64,000 nt of DNA from positions 47,955,967 to 48,019,966 of the forward strand of contig JALGQZ010000009.1 in assembly GCA_023105745.1 (NCBI GenBank), written 5' to 3'. The notes under the pieces were generated by a model. That model was not told where the DNA came from and did not search any database. It saw nothing but the letters and a program-made list of their open reading frames with translations. The stretch's first letter is position 1. The number at the start of each line of letters is the position of its first letter. Source of the DNA: Austropuccinia psidii (Eukaryota; Basidiomycota; Pucciniomycetes; Pucciniales; Sphaerophragmiaceae). The position numbers were made by a program, and so were the translations under genes. This document shows positions 36,001 to 45,576 of this stretch, piece by piece.

Positions 36001-39000
36001 CTTAATTTAATTCACACCACATGTGGTGTTAACCATCAATTTTTGTGTTAAAATTGAGGTGTTGTGTTTAGTTTAGAAGTTATGAGGAATTGAAGTATTT
36101 TCAATTGAATTCAATTGAAATGTCAAAATGTGCGCGTGTATTACATAAGTGAACTTTAATTTACATATGAGGTGTCAATTATTACTGTATTGTACTGTAC
36201 AATTGAATTGAATTACATATGTAAATTATAAGTATAATACATGATGAGGAATTAAAGGAAAAAATAAATTGGAAAGATTAAATTTGGGGGGGAAAAGGAA
36301 CTCCAGCTCTAAGGGGGAGCTAGACCCCCAAAATCCTTGCTGACAGGCGTGGGATGTCAAAATTCACGCAAAAGTTCATCACTTTTGGCCTGGAATTGAG
36401 TTACAGGGTCTGTGGACTCAATTGATGATGAGGTTTTGATACCAACTGGGGTAGTTTTAGCTGTTGCCAAGAGGGTAAAACTACCCTTAAGATAAAACCA
36501 TCATAGTAAAAACAGTTTTAACTGGTTTCTACGTCTCTGAAACACATTCTGACGTGTTTTGAGGGCTCTAGGCCTGGTATTGCTATAGTAATGGCTGATT
36601 TAAGGGTCTAAAATGGCTAAAAATGGCTAAAAATGGCTTAAACCAGCCCTTTTTGGTCTAAACCAGGGTTCAATGATGCCATAATTGGCTTTTTTGTTGT
36701 CAGACTGTTTTTCACGACTGACAAGAGTAAATTTTACTTTTGGAGTAAGAGAATTGATGGCTATAAAAGAATGTCTTCTTTGCCCCACTTTTCTCTTCAA
36801 TGTTAGAATCTTTTCCTTTTATTAATTAGTTTAAACACTGTTAAACCAATCAATCAAAGATTCCAACCACCATTTATAAATCATTTTAATCCTTTTAACC
36901 ACGTGAAAAAATCATTATAATCATTGTTTGTAACTCTTATAATCATTTTTACCCCTGAACCACCCCAAAAGTGAATTAAAGCATCTTTCATCACTGTAAA
37001 CTTTGTCACTTTGTTTCCAAATTCACTCTGGTCACTTTTGGGTGTGTTTTCTCTTTAATATCCTTTTTAAAGACTTTGTTCTTTAATTAATTGCTTGCAG
37101 TTCTTTGCTCAATTAATTCCAATTGAAATTGCTCTTGAAGAAATTTCTTTTGTAGCCTTAAAATATCTCTTGTAGAGTATTTTTTGGATAAATTTTTATT
37201 GTTGGTAAAACAATAAATTTTTATAATATTATTGTTTTATACTAATAAAGTTATAAACAATAAAATTGGCGTGTTTTCTCTTAAAAATAATATTTCATAC
37301 TATTTTTAATTGATTTTTACCTTATACAAATTTTGAGGACAGGAAAAGTACTTGATTTATAATCAAAGTTTCATATCCACACCTTACACTGAGCCTCAAT
37401 GGCTGGGTTCCAATTGGGCTCCTGGAAATGTGGATGTCAGGGTCCGAAAATCAGGGGAGAATTTTGGGGGGCCCCTCACCATTAAATAGACTATATTAGC
37501 ACAAGTTATATTGAGGCCAGTTCCAGCCGCGGCAATGGCTGCAATGAGTACTTCACATTCAGGATTATTGAAGAAATTCTCAAGCGCCTTGTCCTGCGCT
37601 CGTGGTGTAATTGTTCCATCAATTCGTGCTGAAAGGATAGAGTGATGGGCAAGAGCAATACCAATTCTAAAATATAAAAAAGTCAGATGGAGTCAATTGG
37701 TAATGGATGCATATTAGAATTAACGCACAAATCTAGAAATTGGGTCCATTGGGTATAAACCACCGATTTCGTCGGACCACACCTTGTTTGTTTGTTCTTC
37801 ATTAAGCTTTGTAGGAGGTGTGCAATTTTACTACTCATCATGCATGTTTCCACATCCACAATAGTTCGTGTGATTCTTGGGGAGTTATCCTGAGTGCTCC
37901 TGCCCTCGGGGTCTTCCAACTCCGCCTCCGCAATTGTGTTAAGCATGATGTGATGGTTACAACATATTCGCAGCTTATTAATATTTCTGAAAAACTCTCC
38001 TGGTCCTTTGCTTTTGGATGATAGGAATTCTTCATATAATGTGGAATATTCTTGCTGCATGGTTGGGTTGAGTGGGAGCAGCTCATAATGATGGCTAATA
38101 GTGGGGAGGGATTCGAGATGTGTGGTTTTGGTGCGGCGCAAACTTAAATGCTGCAATGCCAAATGCAAAATATCATTGCAACCTTTTGAAAGACTACTCA
38201 GGATGAATGGTGACCAGTTATCTTGATCGGCGCTCTGGGGTTGAGTGATGAATGATATTATGCCCAAAAGGTCATAAATGGTGTTGTGAATAGGTGTGCC
38301 CGTTAAACATATTCGACAGGATGAAAGGAGGCTATTAATGGCACGGTGAGTGGCAGTGTATTGAGAGCGAATATAGCTATAAGAGGGGGCAAGGGTTATT
38401 GGATATAAAAGGTAATTTGAATCATTTAAGCGCAGCCACTCACTGTGCTTCATCCAAGATTATACGATGCCAATTGATTTGAAAAATGAATGATGTAGAT
38501 GGATTGGTTTGCTTAAATTCTTGGGTGATAGTATTGTAAGAAGTGATGATGATATCATATTTTAAAATGTCGGCTTGGGATAATGAGTGACAAGTGGGAC
38601 CATGGTAGATTTTGGAATGCAGCGCGCCAGCCTGAGCATGCTTGGATATTTCTGATTGCCAGTTGGTAATTAAGCGAGGGGGGCAGATGATCATGGTGGG
38701 CGTGGAGCGATGGGGGTTTGCAATCATCCGCTCCTTGGAGGTACCAATTAGAGCAATGGCCTGAATGGTTTTACCTAATCCCATATCATCCGCAAGCAGT
38801 CCTCCAAGAGGGGTATTGGTCGAAAGGGATTCAAATGAGCTAACGACCTTGTTTGTAATGATGTGCCTGGCATTAAAAGTGGATCCTGGGGGTGAGGTTG
38901 CCCAAAGGTTACGGGCTGATTGGCCATTGGGGATTTCTCGATCCCAGAGAAAAGCTAGCCCAGTCTTTTGATGAGGGAGGAGGGGGGTTTGAATAATGGA

Positions 39001-39576
39001 ATGGGGCGGGGTCATCATGGGGAGGTCTGATCCACTGGGTAATTGTATCAGTTTTTGCTTGGAAATCAATGATGAAACAGCAGGATATGAAGCAGGCGTC
39101 GAGGTTGAAGCGGGAAATGTCGGAGTAAAGAGTTGACATTGACTATGAGTAGTACAGTCATATTCTTTGGGCATTTTAAGCTTGAAATCTTGTGTTCGAA
39201 AGCTTTCCATTATGAATAAAATGTTTGGATACCATGTGAAGAACATCAATGCTAGATTGGGTTTCTGAGATGAGGAGGGATCATTGGCATCAGTCATAAA
39301 TACTCCCTCAACAAATAATATTTGAGTAGGATTGGATTGGCAATTTTCAATCCATGCCCCGCCAGGACCACAGTGCATGAACGTTTTTGGTGCCCCAAGG
39401 AATGGTATCAACGTTTGGGAAAGGGTTCCCGGGAGAGAGCCAATAGCATGCTGGTGATTGGGGAGATATACAAATATGTTGTGTTGATTGTGCCATAGGA
39501 TAATCCAAGAACCTAAGTGGGAATTCTCAGGCTTTAAGGTTATATCACTATTTATTTGAATACGAATATTAATCAT
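27067..39576 (-). CDS. SNF2-family ATPase (Rad5/Rad16-like), split by element C
   Basis: The exons are 39576-38444, 38376-37729, 37666-37480, 37421-37389 continued at 27278-27186 once C is removed, and 27099-27067. They close at 708 codons. SNF2 ATPases use ATP to translocate on DNA and remodel chromatin. Motifs: [19 protein letters not shown] (about residue 259), [17 protein letters not shown] restored across the first intron, [46 protein letters not shown], and [11 protein letters not shown] joined to [14 protein letters not shown]. No RING finger is seen between the lobes, unlike Rad5/HLTF. The N-terminal 190 residues have no clear domain. C lies in the codons just before motif VI, in opposite orientation, so the protein is cut. 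Apart from C I see no lesion. Confidence 0.88.
27284..29124 (+). repeat. 5' LTR of element C
   Basis: This 1,841-bp LTR is very AT-rich in its first 700 bp. TATAAAAG at 28498-28505 is the likely TATA box, which puts the transcript start near 28530. The sequence after the LTR, TTTGGGGGCCCAGCTG, has the TGG start of a tRNA-primed site; its first bases resemble a tRNA-Pro type primer site. Confidence 0.93.
29352..30263 (+). CDS. Element C small ORF1 (spliced; overlaps gag-pol frame)
   Basis: From ATG 29670 this frame encodes a compact 197-residue protein: [46 protein letters not shown], then a Pro/Lys-rich linker, [20 protein letters not shown] and [17 protein letters not shown] know this family from rust elements. 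A GTAAGT donor at 29550 and a CAG acceptor ending at 29613 would join an upstream open exon (29352-29549) in exactly this frame, adding about 84 residues; that exon itself has no ATG and begins after its own TTTTAG acceptor. The stop TGA overlaps the next ATG as ATGA (30260-30263). The other frame is also open here, from an ATG at 29600. Which start is used is unclear. Confidence 0.6.
30260..35524 (+). pseudogene. Element C Gag-Pol (one in-frame stop in RT)
   Basis: One frame runs from ATG 30260 to 35524, broken only by TAA at 32828-32830, between YPIPKI and ALTQIS of the RT. The frame is also open upstream to ATG 29600. Domains: coiled gag; capsid ([16 protein letters not shown]); CCHC knuckle [14 protein letters not shown] (about residue 466); protease site reading L-L-D-P-G-A rather than D-S/T-G (about 587); RT with [13 protein letters not shown] and Y-I-D-D (about 935); RNase H ([13 protein letters not shown]); integrase zinc site ([21 protein letters not shown]) and core (HMDWVTG, SDRDPKF, LAERMI). 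A chromodomain-like end has [17 protein letters not shown]. Readthrough of the stop is possible but its place inside RT argues for a nonsense mutation. Confidence 0.88.
35548..37388 (+). repeat. 3' LTR of element C with preceding purine tract
   Basis: It is preceded by the purine tract AGGGGGAGGGAA (about 35536-35547). The LTR is identical in length to the 5' LTR. The differences I see are all G in the left copy and A here. TATAAAAG is at 36762-36769. It ends at 37388, followed by CTGAG. Confidence 0.93.
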
Positions 39577-39975
39577 CCCAATGCAAAGTGGTTATGAAGG
39601 GGTTGACATGATGGCTATTTTAAATTATTTGGGGACAGTTGGGAATTATATGATCGGGAAGGGTTAGCTAAAGGGAATGAAGAGGAATAAGCGCAGGTGG
39701 GGAACTTATATGAGTGGCAGCAACAGGCCAAAAGGGGGATGGCCTGTGGTTACGTGCATGGTCTTGATGGAGGTGGGCCTCTTGGGCTCATAATTTTCAT
39801 ATCCGATTTGGGGCATATATCAAGGCAAGGTGGCCAAAATGTGGGTGCACCGATATGACTGCTGGATCTGCAGCGAGTTACGAAACATTTGGTGGAACAA
39901 GGTTGACATTAGCACATCTGAAATTGGGTGGGTTGTAGCAACTTATTGTGGAGGGCATATTAGAGGCATGCAGTC

Positions 39976-40001
39976 ATGTTCGCTGGTGTGACAGCGAACA
40001 A
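39976..40001. repeat. 26-bp palindrome 2
   Basis: The arms ATGTTCGCTG and CAGCGAACAA pair perfectly over nine bases (TGTTCGCTG with CAGCGAACA) around GTGTGA. Length and end sequence match the other D palindromes. Confidence 0.7.
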
Positions 40002-40109
40002 TGAGCGTATCCTCCCCAGGTTAATTGTTCACATGGACCTACTGGGCAATGTTGGCAGTTTCAAAGGGCAATCTCACTGTGGGGATGTTTGTGTGTGGGT
40101 GGGTGAGAT

Positions 40110-40135
40110 ATGTTTGGTGGCATGCCACCAAACAT
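40110..40135. repeat. 26-bp palindrome 3 (perfect)
   Basis: ATGTTTGGTGGCA and TGCCACCAAACAT are exact reverse complements with no loop. It is the most symmetric member of the family and has the GGCATGCC core. Confidence 0.85.
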
Positions 40136-41334
40136 GACTTTGGTTTTGCCTGAAGTTTTTTTCTGACTGATGCATACTGGGCTTTCAGGGGGGAATGTGT
40201 GGGATGATCAAAGGGGGCGCCAGCCGTGAGCCGTGATCCACATATACATTCACCCCTATGGCGTTTGAGGCGAGTACTAATCCACCGAGATTGGCATCCG
40301 GGTCTTTGCCTCACGCGCGTACAGAACTCCGGAGAAAGAGGCCACACGCCCAAGGGATTTTTTGGCTGCAAGCCAGGTGCCACAACTTGCGCGGGGCGTG
40401 TGAGAACGTGAAGAAAATGACCCTCGGTGGGAGATACCCACGCAAACATGACCAGCCTCAGCAATCATAGGCTGGGATTGTTATTCTAATGTGGATGAGG
40501 CTGAAGCAAATCCACACTGATTGGCCTCAGGTTTCCACGCGCAAGCGGGTGAGCGTCTGCAGTCAAGCTGACAACCCGACCAAGAAAATAGGCAGCTGGA
40601 AGACTGGCAGTAAAATGTCTTCCAGGCGTGTGCAAGTTGCCTGCGTATGACCCATCGGGGGTGCGTATGAAAGCGTGTGGCTGCCCGACAATGAACAAGC
40701 GGGCCAGTCATTGTTTGCCCCAACAATGGCACCGGAGTGAATCAACTCTTTGTGTATGACCCAAATATTAAGTCATCCCATTATGACCCACTTACATTCA
40801 CTTGGATTACATGCGCATCTGTGCCGTAGTTAGGCAGAGCTGTCCAACAAGGTGCATCAAAGGGATGCAGGTGAGAGATATGACTCGATGGCTTGACGTG
40901 ATTGCATGTTACATTGTTGAACAGCTTTTTGCTCTGCCCCGCAGTACACATTTACAAAGGTGTACTGCGTACTACAGTGTTGACTGTCCTGTACAGATCA
41001 GGAAGGTGTAATACTACTTGAGCCTGCATGCATATAGCAAATGTGCATGCACCTTCCAATCGTTTGCATTTACGTAGCTCATGTGCCACATGCTCAGCAT
41101 TGCGTTTCACCCTATTTGCACACGCAAGCTGAGCATGTCATGGTCAAAAGCACCGTGTGAAAGTGCTTAGTAAAGCCATGGAATGAACTAATTCTACAAT
41201 AGCTCACTGGAAGGCTCAGTTTGGAGCACTTCACCAAAGCGTGTGAAATGCTGCACCTGGCTGAAATGTCATCCGATGCTGTGCCAAATGCTCAGAGTGC
41301 GCACATACAAAAATGACTGAGCAATGGCTCAGCA

Positions 41335-42453
41335 TGATGCGTTTGATATTGTTATATCTATAGTTCAATCACTGTGCAATTAAAATGTTCAGCCACTGAG
41401 CATTTCAATTATGACCCGAAAGCAAACCTGAGCAATGGGTCGAGGCAAGCTCATGCTGTATTCACTTGTCTTACAGCCCCCCCCTTTGTTCACATACTAT
41501 TACCAGGCCATATGGCCGGTAATCTTGCCGTGGTCACTTGTGACCAAATGCACCGGGTGCTTTTCTGCATGGGTCACTTGTGCATTGCACCCAAAATGCA
41601 CATTCAACATGGGCCTCACGACCACCCTCCTGGGTAATCGGGTGGCAATTTAAGGAAACAAAGGGGATTTGACTCAGCTTGACAATTCAATAAATTGCAA
41701 TACTCAGCGGTGCATTTGATCTTGTTATATCAATTGTTCAATTACTGTGCAATTCCAATGTTCAGCCACTGAGCATTTCAATTATGACCCAAAAGCAAAC
41801 CTGAGCAATGGGTCGAGGCAAGCTCACGCTGTATTCACTTGTCTTACAGCCCCCCCCTTTGTTCACATACTATTACCAGGCCATATGGCCGGTAATCTTG
41901 CCGTGGTCACTTGTGACCAAATGCACTGGGTGCTTTTCTGCATGGGTCACTTGTGCATTGCACCCAAAATGCACATTCAACATGGGCCTCACGACCACCC
42001 TCCTGGGTAATCGGGTGGCAATTTAAGGAAACAAAGGGGATTTGACTCAGCTTGACAATTCAATAAATTGCAATACTCAGCGGTGCATTTGATCTTGTTA
42101 TATCAATTGTTCAATTACTGTGCAATTCCAATGTTCAGCCACTGAGCATTTCAATTATGACCCAAAAGCAAACCTGAGCAATGGGTCGAGGCAAGCTCAC
42201 GCTGTATTCACTTGTCTTACAGCCCCCCCCTTTGTTCACATACTATTACCAGGCCATATGGCCGGTAATCTCGCCGCGGTCACTTGTGACCAAATGCACC
42301 GGGTGCTTTTCTGCATGGGTCACTTGTGCATTGCACCCACAATGCACATTCAACATGGGCCTCACGACCACCCTCCTGGGTGATCGGGTGGCTATTTAAG
42401 GAAACAAAGGGGATTTGACTCAGCTTGACAATTCAATAAATTGCAATACTCAG
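41335..42453 (+). repeat. Three tandem 373-bp repeats upstream of the Zn2Cys6 gene
   Basis: Three nearly identical units repeat at exactly 373-bp spacing (compare 41374, 41747 and 42120). Each contains CAATTACTGTGCAATT, a run of C, and a palindrome (ATTACC, A, GGCCATATGGCC, GGTAAT) at 41499, 41872 and 42245. The first copy is the most diverged. Units are open in two frames but show no codon-like change pattern, so I treat them as regulatory or satellite-like DNA. The third ends about 150 bp before the TATA box of the next gene. Confidence 0.88.
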
Positions 42454-42604
42454 CCAGACCCCCATTGTTCTTCTGCCTCACGCGAGCATTTCACTTCCCA
42501 GTTGCAGCATTCGCTGAGACTCAGCTTCAATTTTGCCCACACGCCTTGAAGCTGAGACTTTTGCGGGTGCTGAAACTGCTGAGATCGTCTCAGCTTCACC
42601 ATGG

Positions 42605-42612
42605 TATAAAAG
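42605..42612 (+). promoter_or_regulatory. TATA box of the Zn2Cys6 gene
   Basis: TATAAAAG is followed by a pyrimidine-rich stretch (CTTCACTTTCTCTCTCACCC) near the expected start at about 42635-42650. The 5' untranslated region probably holds an intron whose TTTTTAG acceptor directly precedes the ATG at 43035. Confidence 0.6.
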
Positions 42613-43034
42613 ACCATCTTCACACGACACGCACTTCACTTTCTCTCTCACCCGCTCCACTTCGTTCAACCTCACCCGCGTTTGTCCTTCTTGTGCGTAT
42701 TCCCCCTCGTCTTCCTGCCTTTCCAGTCTTTTCTTTCGCACTCGACTAACCCCACTCCCCTTCCTGCTCGCTTTTTGTTTTTCCTGCTAATACTTTCAGA
42801 ACCCCACTTCTATCTACTTTGTATGTTTTCTCCAAATAAGCTTTTGTCAACATTATGATCCAATATTAATAATTTCCTTTCTTCACGACTCTCTTCTAGA
42901 CTTTTAAAAACCTCCTACTAGCGCTTTTTTAATTTGAATTCCGTTTTAAAATTATAAATCATCGTATGTCTTCCTTTTCTTCCTTGATTGCTTACTTTCT
43001 ATTCAGTTACTAACCTGTTTTGATTTGTTTTTAG

Positions 43035-44414
43035 ATGTCGTGCACGTTATGCACCAAGCGGGGTATCCCTGCATTCGTTCCTCGACGACGACCGACGCTT
43101 GTGATGCTTGCCGACAAGCACACAAGAAATGTTCGTTCGTCGTCCACCCCTTCCGACCCCGCGGCCAGAGGAGTTCCCGCCCAAGACGCCCTCGCCAGGA
43201 CTCCTTTGTGGCCGATGATGATGAAACCATTTCCGAGCGTGAGTGGACCCCGGGACCCCAAACAGGCCAGCGGGAACGATTCAGGACGATTAGCCCAGTC
43301 CCCTCAAGCATTGATTTGTCCACCCCCCCTCCTAGGCCACCATCCGATGGTCACTTCACTCCTCGACCTGAGCGAAGTGATTATCCGGCCGATGAAGGAT
43401 GGCGATGGAAAGAGGACATTCGAGCTTGGGCTGATCGTCACCATGTCTTGTCACCGATGGGATTCAAACGCCAAAGTAAGTTTTCTTTCTCCTCCTTATC
43501 TCATTCATCTTCACGCAATAATACTAACTTCTTTCCATTACTCATAGAACCAAACCCCCCAAATCCCCCCCGACAAGACTCTCCCGTTCCTACTTTGCCT
43601 CGCGAGCAAACCCCGCGGCAACCCACCCCAGGCCCGAGTGGCACCCGATGGTCTGAGGACTTATTCCGTGGTAAGCAGCCAACTTTCTCTTTTCTCATTT
43701 TCACTTTTGCATCAAGTTAACTGACTCTTCCTCCTTTTGTAGAAGCCTCCCAGCACGATGAGCCACCTATTCCTGGCCCGAGTCCATCCTCCGAACCACC
43801 TGAGGACAGTGCGACTTGTGAGCCTCAACCTGAGGTGGCTCCTATGCAATCAACGGAGGAACCTTTTGGTAAGTCCCTATTTCACTTTTTTAACTCAACT
43901 CAACTTTTCCTCACTCCTCCTTCGACCATCTCCAGCTTGTCCCGCAACTCCCCGCTCAATTATCATCATCGACGATACGCCAGTCGGATCCCCCCCTCCC
44001 CCTCCCCCTCCACCTTCTTCTTCACCCACTCCCCCACCTTCCCCTCCTGTTCCCCCTCCCACCACTCCTACCCCGGTTCCTTCCCAGGATATCCCTCCCA
44101 TTAACGCCGAGAACCCAACCGCCTCCTCCCCCCCGGTGCCAAGCTCATCTCATTCCTACGATGACGCTCGCCAGGAATTCACCAACCTGCGCCCGATACT
44201 AATGATTCCTTGAGCCATCGTCCACGAATCGATCACCCGAATCTTGTTGGAGCATCGTCGGTTGCCCCACATGATTCCTTTCGTGGATGCAACTCATCGA
44301 AATGAGATGCACCGGGAATTCCGGGAGGAACTAAGCTCCCTCCTTGGCGAGGCGATGGAGGCTTATCCAATGGAGGACATCACCGGGATAGTCTCTAAAT
44401 TCTTAGAAAAATAA
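43035..44414 (+). CDS. Zn2Cys6-type DNA-binding protein (one frameshift, one TGA)
   Basis: My model joins 43035-43475, 43548-43670, 43743-43868 and 43936-44414, with GTAAG donors and TAG/CAG acceptors. Adding one base to the CCC run at 43067-43069 gives 389 codons. In that reading the first 33 residues hold six Cys spaced C-x2-C-x6-C-x9-C-x2-C-x6-C, the spacing of fungal GAL4-type Zn2Cys6 clusters. The missing base falls between Cys 2 and Cys 3. A basic stretch (RPRGQRSSRPRRPRQ) follows, then long Pro/Ser-rich linkers (PPPPPPPPSSSPTPPP). The helical C terminus is AIVHESITRILLEHRRLP. A TGA at 44211-44213, plausibly from CGA, cuts off this last part. It probably regulates or binds the element; the target is unknown. 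I recognise the family from rust genomes. Confidence 0.75.
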
Positions 44415-44836
44415 AATCCACAAAAAAAATCGTATTCTTTCCTCTTTTTATCTTTTGTAATACACTCCTTTAGATAAATTATTTGTATTCAATGAAAGAT
44501 ATTTTTAATTTCTCTTACGTTCTTTGTTCACGTGAATTTATTATAATTCCTCAATGATTCATATTTACTATTGTGTGAGAATAATTTTTGTAAGTGCCCC
44601 ACCAAAAGTTTGAGTTAGTATTTGTATGTGAGAAAATCTTTTGCCAAAAATGTGCCAATAGTCACCATTCCTGCCTCCTATATTTTCTTCCTCCATTGTT
44701 TAGAGCCATATCAAATCTTAACTGTAAAAAAGCGGGAGGTTCCGGCATGTGAGCAATCCACTCCAGATTCATGAGAAATTGCCGTTCCTATGGTCACACG
44801 CTATTAATCTTAGTCATGTATTGAATTGTTTAAATT
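44415..44836. other. 3' flank of the Zn2Cys6 gene
   Basis: This is AT-rich sequence with no gene or repeat that I recognise; it probably holds the 3' end signals (AAATAAAATCC at the stop, AATGAAAG near 44490). Confidence 0.4.
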
Positions 44837-45400
44837 GTCGGGAACCTTCACAAGCGTAACGATTGGCGTGTGAGCTGTCGGGAGCCTGAAAAGGCATAAG
44901 GATTGGCGTGTGAGCTGTCGGGAGCCTGAAAAGGCATAAGGGTTGGCGTGTGAGCTGTCGGGAGCCTGCACAGGTGAAAGGATTGGCGTGTGAATTGTCG
45001 GGAGCCTGCACAGGCGTAAGAAATTGTCAGCATTCTTGGCATCCTTCACAAGCCTAAGGATTCGCGTGTGAGCTGTCGGGAGCCTGCACAGGCGTAAGGA
45101 TTGGCGTGGGAATTTTCGCGAGCCTGCACAGGCGTAAGAAATTGTCAGCATTGTTGGCATCCTTCACAAGCCTAAGGATTCGCGTGTGAGCTGTCGGGAG
45201 CCTGCACAGGCGTAAGGATTGGCGTGTGAATTTTTGGGAGCCTGCACAGGTGTAAGAAATTGTCAGCATTGTTGGCAACCTTCACAAGCCTAAGGATTGG
45301 CGTGTGAAGCGTTGGTAGCCCGCATAGGCGTAAGGAACTTTTAGCATTGTTGGAACCTGCACAAGCATAAGCATTCGCGTGTGAAGCGTTGGGATCCTGG
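44837..45400. repeat. 40-bp minisatellite between Zn2Cys6 and TET/JBP genes
   Basis: About a dozen units are built from TGTCGGGAGCCTGCACAGG, CGTAAGGATT and GGCGTGTGAGC. Some carry an insert with AAATTGTCAGCATTGTTGG. Several frames read through it as repeated peptides, an artefact of the 40-bp period. It shares TGTCGGGAGC and GCGTAAGGAT with the array at 50306-50720. Confidence 0.85.
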
Positions 45401-45422
45401 ACAAGAGCAACAAACCTGGCAT

Positions 45423-45448
45423 ATGTACAATGGCATGCCTCCGTACAT
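45423..45448. repeat. 26-bp palindrome 4
   Basis: ATGTACAATGGCA and TGCCTCCGTACAT are inverted arms with two to three mismatches around the GGCATGCC core. It lies 129 bp past the TET/JBP stop. Confidence 0.75.
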
Positions 45449-45576
45449 AATCCACTTCACCCCTTTTTCATGTGAGACACCCCATCTCCTGCACTCGAAA
45501 CCATCCAATCCTGGTGTATATTGTCCTCTGCCTTACCCCACTATTATCTACCAATCACGCTGCTATTCCGACTGCC

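Larger units (their letters stand above)
27284..37388 (+). mobile_element. LTR retrotransposon C (Gypsy), nested in the D SNF2 gene
   Basis: Two LTRs of exactly 1,841 bp start TGTGAGCCTTAGAGG and end CACACCTTACA. CTGAG flanks the element (27279-27283 and 37389-37393), a 5-bp duplication. I noticed only four LTR differences, so it is young. Order: LTR, primer site, a spliced small ORF, a gag-pol frame (30260-35524) with one stop, a purine tract, LTR. The element is on the plus strand; the host gene is on the minus strand. Confidence 0.95.
39577..41334. other. Divergent intergenic region between SNF2 and the Zn2Cys6 gene (first part)
   Basis: This is GC-richer than the retroelements and without a convincing gene; overlapping open stretches at 40040-40745 occur on both strands with no recognisable domain. 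It holds palindromes 2 and 3 and should contain the SNF2 promoter. Confidence 0.5.

Noticed and set aside
40039..40745. Several overlapping open frames in a GC-richer stretch
   Set aside because: No recognisable domain and open frames on both strands at once; the base composition explains them.
41374..42383. Three identical 87-residue open frames
   Set aside because: They repeat with the 373-bp units, overlap a second frame and lack coding features.
44810..45278. Minus-strand frames with repeated SRQLTRQSLRL-like peptides
   Set aside because: Product of the 40-bp minisatellite; the same array reads open in all three frames.
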